This document shows positions 6,700-10,235 of a stretch of DNA of 10,235 nt, one piece after another. The notes below the pieces were generated by a model, which saw only the letters and a program-made list of their open reading frames with translations, did no database searches and had not been told where the DNA came from. This DNA is from Clostridiales bacterium (lineage in GTDB: Bacteria; Bacillota; Clostridia; Oscillospirales; Acutalibacteraceae), in contig JAHZES010000034.1 of NCBI GenBank assembly GCA_019421725.1, forward strand, positions 4,433 through 14,667, in the 5' to 3' direction. Positions within the stretch are counted from its first letter, which is position 1, and the number at the start of each line of letters is the position of its first letter. The position numbers were made by a program, and so were the translations under genes.

Positions 6700-6744
6700 G
6701 GAGCCCGGGCTTTGCGAGCGACGCCGGGGCTCCCGCCTGTTTTT
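6700..6744 (+). terminator. Terminator-like hairpin between rnhB and yraN
   Basis: GGAGCCC (6700-6706) pairs with GGGCTCC (6727-6733). After one G/G mismatch, GGC (6708-6710) pairs with GCC (6723-6725), with a 12-nt loop. A run of five T (6740-6744) begins six bases after the stem, a weaker arrangement than the rplS terminator. It may partly terminate rbgA-rnhB transcripts or protect the 3' end; the spacing makes full termination uncertain. Confidence 0.45.
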
Positions 6745-6762
6745 CTGCCGAGGGGGTGCGCT

Positions 6763-7128
6763 GTGACAACCGGGGAGCTGGGCGAAAAACTTGCCTGCAT
6801 TTATTTGGAGCGTAAGGGATATACGATTCTTTGCCGTAATTATCATTCCCGTTGGGGGGAAATTGATATTATTGCAAGGATCGGGACATATATTGTTTTT
6901 GCGGAGGTTAAGACCCGCGCGCCGGATGCGATCGCTCCGGCGGAGGAATCGGTCGGGGCGGCGAAACGGAGAAAAATTCTCCGTACGGCGCAGCAGTATC
7001 TCTCTCTTTTTCCGCAAAGGCTGCAGCCGCGCTTTGATGTTCTTGCCCTGACGATGGAAGGAAACGGGGCGCGCGTAAAACATTATGAAAATGCGTTTGG
7101 AGCGGAGGATGGGTATGCGCCTTTTTGA
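6763..7128 (+). CDS. yraN: YraN family protein (UPF0102), endonuclease-like fold
   Basis: This is a 121-residue protein with the PD-(D/E)XK nuclease-like core of the UPF0102 family. The family's cellular role is not settled; it is often beside rnhB and has been linked to DNA processing on that basis. The sequence shows TGELGEKLACIYLERKGYTIL at the N-terminus, then GEIDIIA (Glu33, Asp35), FAEVKTR (Glu48, Lys50), and the conserved KRRKILRTAQQYL helix. The start is GTG at 6763 with GAGGGGG at 6750-6756 (6 nt spacing). The upstream TTG at 6712 in the same frame would lie inside the hairpin and is not conserved-looking. Its last 14 nt overlap the start of the dipeptidase gene. Confidence 0.93.
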   Translation: MTTGELGEKLACIYLERKGYTILCRNYHSRWGEIDIIARIGTYIVFAEVKTRAPDAIAPAEESVGAAKRRKILRTAQQYLSLFPQRLQPRFDVLALTMEGNGARVKHYENAFGAEDGYAPF

Positions 7129-8032
7129 TTTGCACTGCGATACGCTTGTGGAAGCGATGAATACGGGAAAGAGACTGCGGCACAACGACCTGCAGCTTTC
7201 CTTTGATAAGGGAAAGAGCTTTTCTTCGTGGATCCAGACCATGGCAATTTTTGTGGAGGACAGCATTCGCGGCGGTGACGCACGCGGAATCGTCGACCGT
7301 GCGCTGCAGTATTTGGAAAGCGAGTTGAATCAGAGCCCGGAGATTCGCCGTTGTGAAGGTCCGAAGGATTTTGCACAGGTTAAAAGCAGCGCCGAAACAG
7401 GCATAATGCTTTCGCTGGAGGGTGGAACGCCGCTGGCGGGAGATTTGCGTTCCGTGCGTGAACTGAGAAAGGCCGGCGTGCGAATGATGACCCTGACGTG
7501 GAACGGATCCAACGAAATCGGCGGCGGAGCGGGCGCTCCCGGAGGGTTAACCGAGTTTGGCCGCAGCGTGATTTCGGAAATGGAGGCCTGCGGTATGGCC
7601 GTGGATATTTCACACGCCAGCGACGAGTTGTTTGCCGGCGTTGCCGCGGCGGCGCGGAAGCCGTTTGTCGCGTCGCACAGCAATTCCAGGGCGATTTGCC
7701 CGCACAGACGCAACCTGACGGATGAACAATTCGGAGAAATTGTCCGCCGCGGCGGCGTTGTCGGAATCAATTTGTATCCGGAATTTATTACCGGGGGCCA
7801 CGACGCTTCGCTGGATGATATCTACCGCCACATGGAGCATTTCTGGTCGCTCGGCGGGGAAAAGGTCACGGCAATCGGAACCGATTTTGACGGCGCTGAA
7901 ATGCCGTCCTGTATTCCGGATCTGGCTCATCTGGAGCGGTTGGCGGAATATCTTCTCGGTAAAAACACCAAGGAAAGCCTGGTGAATGATCTGTTTTTTA
8001 ACAACGCCTATAATTTTTTTGCGGGCCTTTGA
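7115..8032 (+). CDS. Membrane dipeptidase (renal dipeptidase) family, peptidase M19
   Basis: This is a zinc-dependent dipeptidase of the amidohydrolase superfamily; in bacteria such enzymes hydrolyse dipeptides, some containing D-amino acids. The metal ligands are in the expected order: HCD (His7, Asp9), LSLEGG (Glu102), DISHAS (His167), ASHSN (His188) and GTDFDG (Asp257). The length of 305 residues is usual. There is no signal peptide, so a cytoplasmic location is likely despite the family name. The start is ATG at 7115, with GGAGG at 7104-7108 (6 nt spacing); ATGs at 7109 and 7085 are less well placed. It overlaps yraN by 14 nt and so is probably translationally coupled to it. Its TGA stop lies inside the -35 box of the thrC promoter. 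The exact substrate is unknown. Confidence 0.93.
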   Translation: MRLFDLHCDTLVEAMNTGKRLRHNDLQLSFDKGKSFSSWIQTMAIFVEDSIRGGDARGIVDRALQYLESELNQSPEIRRCEGPKDFAQVKSSAETGIMLSLEGGTPLAGDLRSVRELRKAGVRMMTLTWNGSNEIGGGAGAPGGLTEFGRSVISEMEACGMAVDISHASDELFAGVAAAARKPFVASHSNSRAICPHRRNLTDEQFGEIVRRGGVVGINLYPEFITGGHDASLDDIYRHMEHFWSLGGEKVTAIGTDFDGAEMPSCIPDLAHLERLAEYLLGKNTKESLVNDLFFNNAYNFFAGL

Positions 8033-8057
8033 CACAGGGCGTGCTGTGGTATAAAAT
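8029..8057 (+). promoter_or_regulatory. Sigma-A promoter for thrC
   Basis: A perfect TTGACA (8029-8034) is 17 bp from TAAAAT (8052-8057); TATAAA at 8050-8055 is an overlapping -10 with 15 bp spacing. Transcription would begin near 8064, giving a leader of about 80 nt. I saw no convincing attenuator or riboswitch in that leader. Confidence 0.7.
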
Positions 8058-8143
8058 GAAGAGCGGATAAAATGCGGGAGGCCGAGGAACGCCTGTCAAC
8101 GGAAGACTCTGCCAAATTCCGAACGGAAAGGACGAATTCAAAG

Positions 8144-9640
8144 ATGGAATATTGCAGTACAAGAAATAGCGTTGCCCGGGTGCAGTCTGCGCAGGCAATT
8201 GCGCAGGGAATCTCTGCAGAGGGAGGACTCTTTGTCCCCTGTGAATTCCCGCAGATTGACTATCAGATGCTTTGTGAGCTGGAACAGGATGATTATGCCA
8301 CACGGGCGGAAAAACTGATGCGGCTGTTTTTAACGGATTTTTCCGATGATGAGGTGCGTGACTGTGTACAGAAGGCATACACCGATGAAAAGTTTGTGCC
8401 GTCTCCGGCGCCTGTGGTTTTGTTGAACAGGAGCACCTATGTGCTGGAGCTTTGGCACGGCCCGACCTGTGCGTTTAAGGATATGGCTCTGCAGATCTTG
8501 CCGCATCTGATGACGCGGGCCGCCCGGAAAACCTGTGACGGAAAAACGGTCGTCATTCTGGTCGCGACCTCCGGCGACACGGGAAAGGCCGCTTTGGAAG
8601 GTTTTCGCGATGTGCCGAACACTAGGATCATTGTTTTTTATCCCGAAGACGGCGTCAGCCCGATGCAGAAGCTGCAAATGGCGACGCAGGAGGGGGAAAA
8701 CGTTTCCGTCTGCGCTATTCACGGTAATTTTGACGACGCGCAGACCGGCGTAAAGGAAATTTTTACCGACTCTGCGGTCAAACAGCTGCTCGCGTCGCAT
8801 AACATGCAGTTTTCCAGTGCAAATTCCATCAATTGGGGACGTCTGCTGCCGCAGATCGTGTACTATTTTTCTGCTTATTGCGATGCAATGAACAGCGGAG
8901 AGATGGATTATAACGGAGAAAAAATCAATTTTGTGGTTCCTACCGGGAATTTTGGCAATATTCTGGCGGCGCACTATGCCAGAAAAATGGGTCTGCCGAT
9001 CAATAAGCTGATCTGTGCTTCCAACGCCAACAATGTGCTGACGGATTTTATCCGCACCGGAGTTTATGACCGTAACCGCCCGTTTTATACTACACAGTCA
9101 CCGTCAATGGATATTCTGGTTTCCAGCAATTTGGAACGCTTGCTCTTTGACCTGACCGCCGGAGATGCGCGCAGGGTCGGGGCATGGATGGAGAATCTGA
9201 AGACAGTGGGCAGCTACGAAGTGGACGATGCCGTTAAGCAGCAGATTTCAGATTTGTTTTACGGCAACTGGTGCAGCGATGTGGATGCACAGGCGACCAT
9301 TCGTCAGCTGTTTGAGTCCGAGGGTTATCTTTGCGACACACATACGGCAGTGGCTGCCGGGGTTTATGAAAAATATGTGCGCGAAACCGGGGATACCACT
9401 CCTACGGTTATTGTGTCTACAGCTTCTCCGTATAAATTTGCCGATGCGGTTCTGCAGGCGATCACCGAGGAAAAACAGGATATTGATGATTTTGCCAGAG
9501 TGGACATGCTTGCGGCAGTAACGGGTGCGCCTGTTCCCGAGCCGATTGCCGCTCTGAGGGGAAAACCGGTTCGTTTTACACAGAGCTGTGAAGTTCCGCA
9601 GATGGCTGACGCAGTGCTTTCCATGTTGGATATTCGCTGA
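8144..9640 (+). CDS. thrC: Threonine synthase
   Basis: This PLP enzyme converts O-phosphohomoserine to threonine and phosphate, the last step of threonine synthesis. The N-terminal YCSTRNSVARVQSAQAIAQGISAEGGLFVP is typical. The PLP lysine is Lys112 in LWHGPTCAFKDMALQ. The phosphate-binding region is ATSGDTGKAA (141-150), and SSANSINWGRLLPQIVYYF and VPTGNFGNILAAHYA are also conserved. At 498 residues it has the full length of the long (bacterial/fungal) class. The ATG at 8144 is chosen because the conserved N-terminus begins there, with AAAGGA at 8127-8132 (11 nt spacing). The in-frame ATG at 8072 would add 24 unlikely residues and sits almost at the transcription start. No other threonine gene is in the window, so thrC is not in a hom-thrB operon on this side. 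Confidence 0.97.
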   Translation: MEYCSTRNSVARVQSAQAIAQGISAEGGLFVPCEFPQIDYQMLCELEQDDYATRAEKLMRLFLTDFSDDEVRDCVQKAYTDEKFVPSPAPVVLLNRSTYVLELWHGPTCAFKDMALQILPHLMTRAARKTCDGKTVVILVATSGDTGKAALEGFRDVPNTRIIVFYPEDGVSPMQKLQMATQEGENVSVCAIHGNFDDAQTGVKEIFTDSAVKQLLASHNMQFSSANSINWGRLLPQIVYYFSAYCDAMNSGEMDYNGEKINFVVPTGNFGNILAAHYARKMGLPINKLICASNANNVLTDFIRTGVYDRNRPFYTTQSPSMDILVSSNLERLLFDLTAGDARRVGAWMENLKTVGSYEVDDAVKQQISDLFYGNWCSDVDAQATIRQLFESEGYLCDTHTAVAAGVYEKYVRETGDTTPTVIVSTASPYKFADAVLQAITEEKQDIDDFARVDMLAAVTGAPVPEPIAALRGKPVRFTQSCEVPQMADAVLSMLDIR

Positions 9641-9665
9641 TTTTGATTTCGGAGGGGGAAAACGA

Positions 9666-10235
9666 GTGTCACTGTTCGCCATTGCCGACCTGCACCTTTC
9701 CCTTGGCAGCGCAAAACCGATGGATGTTTTCAGCGGATGGGATCATTATGTTTCCAGATTGGAGGAGAACTGGCGCGGCGTGATTACCGACCGCGATACC
9801 GTTGTAATCGCCGGAGACATTTCGTGGGCGATGAGCCTGACGGAAGCAAAGCGTGATTTTGCTTTTCTGGAGTCGCTTCCGGGGCAAAAGCTGTTGATGA
9901 AGGGCAACCACGATTACTGGTGGAGTACCCGGAAGAAAATGGACTCTTTTCTTTCGGAAAACGGGTTTTCCACTTTGCGGATCCTGCACAACTGCGCTTA
10001 TTCTGTCAGAGGGGTTTCCGTCTGCGGAACGCGCGGCTGGTTTTATGATGCAGAAGAAGATGCCGACAAAAAGATTCTGAACCGCGAAGTGGGCCGCTTG
10101 AAAGCATCGTTGGAGGACGCTGCTCCGGGAACGGAACCGGTGGTTTTTCTGCATTATCCTCCCGTCTTCGGCGGCGACCGCTGCGAGGAGTTTTTGACGG
10201 TGCTGCGCGAATGGAAAATCCGCCGCTGCTATTAC
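9666..10235 (+). CDS. Metallophosphoesterase family protein (3' partial)
   Basis: The first 190 residues of a calcineurin-like phosphoesterase, running off the right edge. The dinuclear metal motifs are present in order: ADLHL (Asp8, His10), IAGDIS (Asp51), MKGNHDYWW (Asn81, His82, Asp83) and FLHYPP (His163). The final expected GHxH motif would lie just beyond the window. The phrase GNHDYWWSTRKK is typical of a Clostridia/Firmicutes subfamily of unknown substrate. The start is GTG at 9666 with GGAGGGGG at 9651-9658 (7 nt spacing). It lies 25 nt after thrC with no terminator between, so it is probably co-transcribed; a functional link to threonine synthesis is not evident. Confidence 0.93.
   Translation, partial: MSLFAIADLHLSLGSAKPMDVFSGWDHYVSRLEENWRGVITDRDTVVIAGDISWAMSLTEAKRDFAFLESLPGQKLLMKGNHDYWWSTRKKMDSFLSENGFSTLRILHNCAYSVRGVSVCGTRGWFYDAEEDADKKILNREVGRLKASLEDAAPGTEPVVFLHYPPVFGGDRCEEFLTVLREWKIRRCYY

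Noticed and set aside
8072..8143. Longer thrC start at ATG 8072
   Set aside because: The added 24 residues are not part of threonine synthase, and the codon lies within about ten bases of the predicted transcription start.

Overview
The window is ordinary Gram-positive chromosome. The evidence points to a spore-forming member of the Clostridia, probably an Oscillospiraceae/Ruminococcaceae-type organism (inferred, no search was run). All genes lie on the + strand and are tightly packed. Ribosome binding sites are AGGAGG-like, GTG starts are common, and GC content is medium to high. There is an apparent sporulation protease (SpoIVFB type), and the neighbourhood rplS-rbgA-rnhB-yraN is a familiar Firmicutes housekeeping cluster. 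I see no mobile element, CRISPR array, tRNA or rRNA.

Layout. 1-653 is the C-terminal half of a MATE-family efflux transporter, cut by the window edge. 734-1243 is a small single-pass membrane protein of unknown function, in the position where spoIVFA usually sits. It is followed 3 nt later by a site-2 metalloprotease (SpoIVFB-like, from 1247) whose reading frame breaks near its C-terminus; one missing base near 1763 explains this. A good sigma-A promoter (1875-1903) then drives a B12-binding/radical SAM protein (about 2014-3861) and its overlapping partner, a DUF2344 radical SAM-linked protein (3845-4495). A second strong promoter (4511-4539) and a structured leader precede ribosomal protein L19 (rplS, 4675-5019), which ends in a clear intrinsic terminator.

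The next operon holds rbgA (50S assembly GTPase), rnhB (RNase HII), yraN (UPF0102 nuclease-fold protein) and an M19 dipeptidase. A terminator-like hairpin lies between rnhB and yraN, and the dipeptidase start overlaps the end of yraN. A third promoter (8029-8057) drives thrC (threonine synthase), followed closely by a metallophosphoesterase that runs off the right edge.

I did not find a convincing undescribed system. The points worth a second look are the spoIVFB frameshift, the missing standard start codon of the radical SAM gene, the SpoIVFA-position protein with no peptidase domain, and the structured L19 leader. Two promoters also have -35 boxes that contain the stop codon of the gene upstream.
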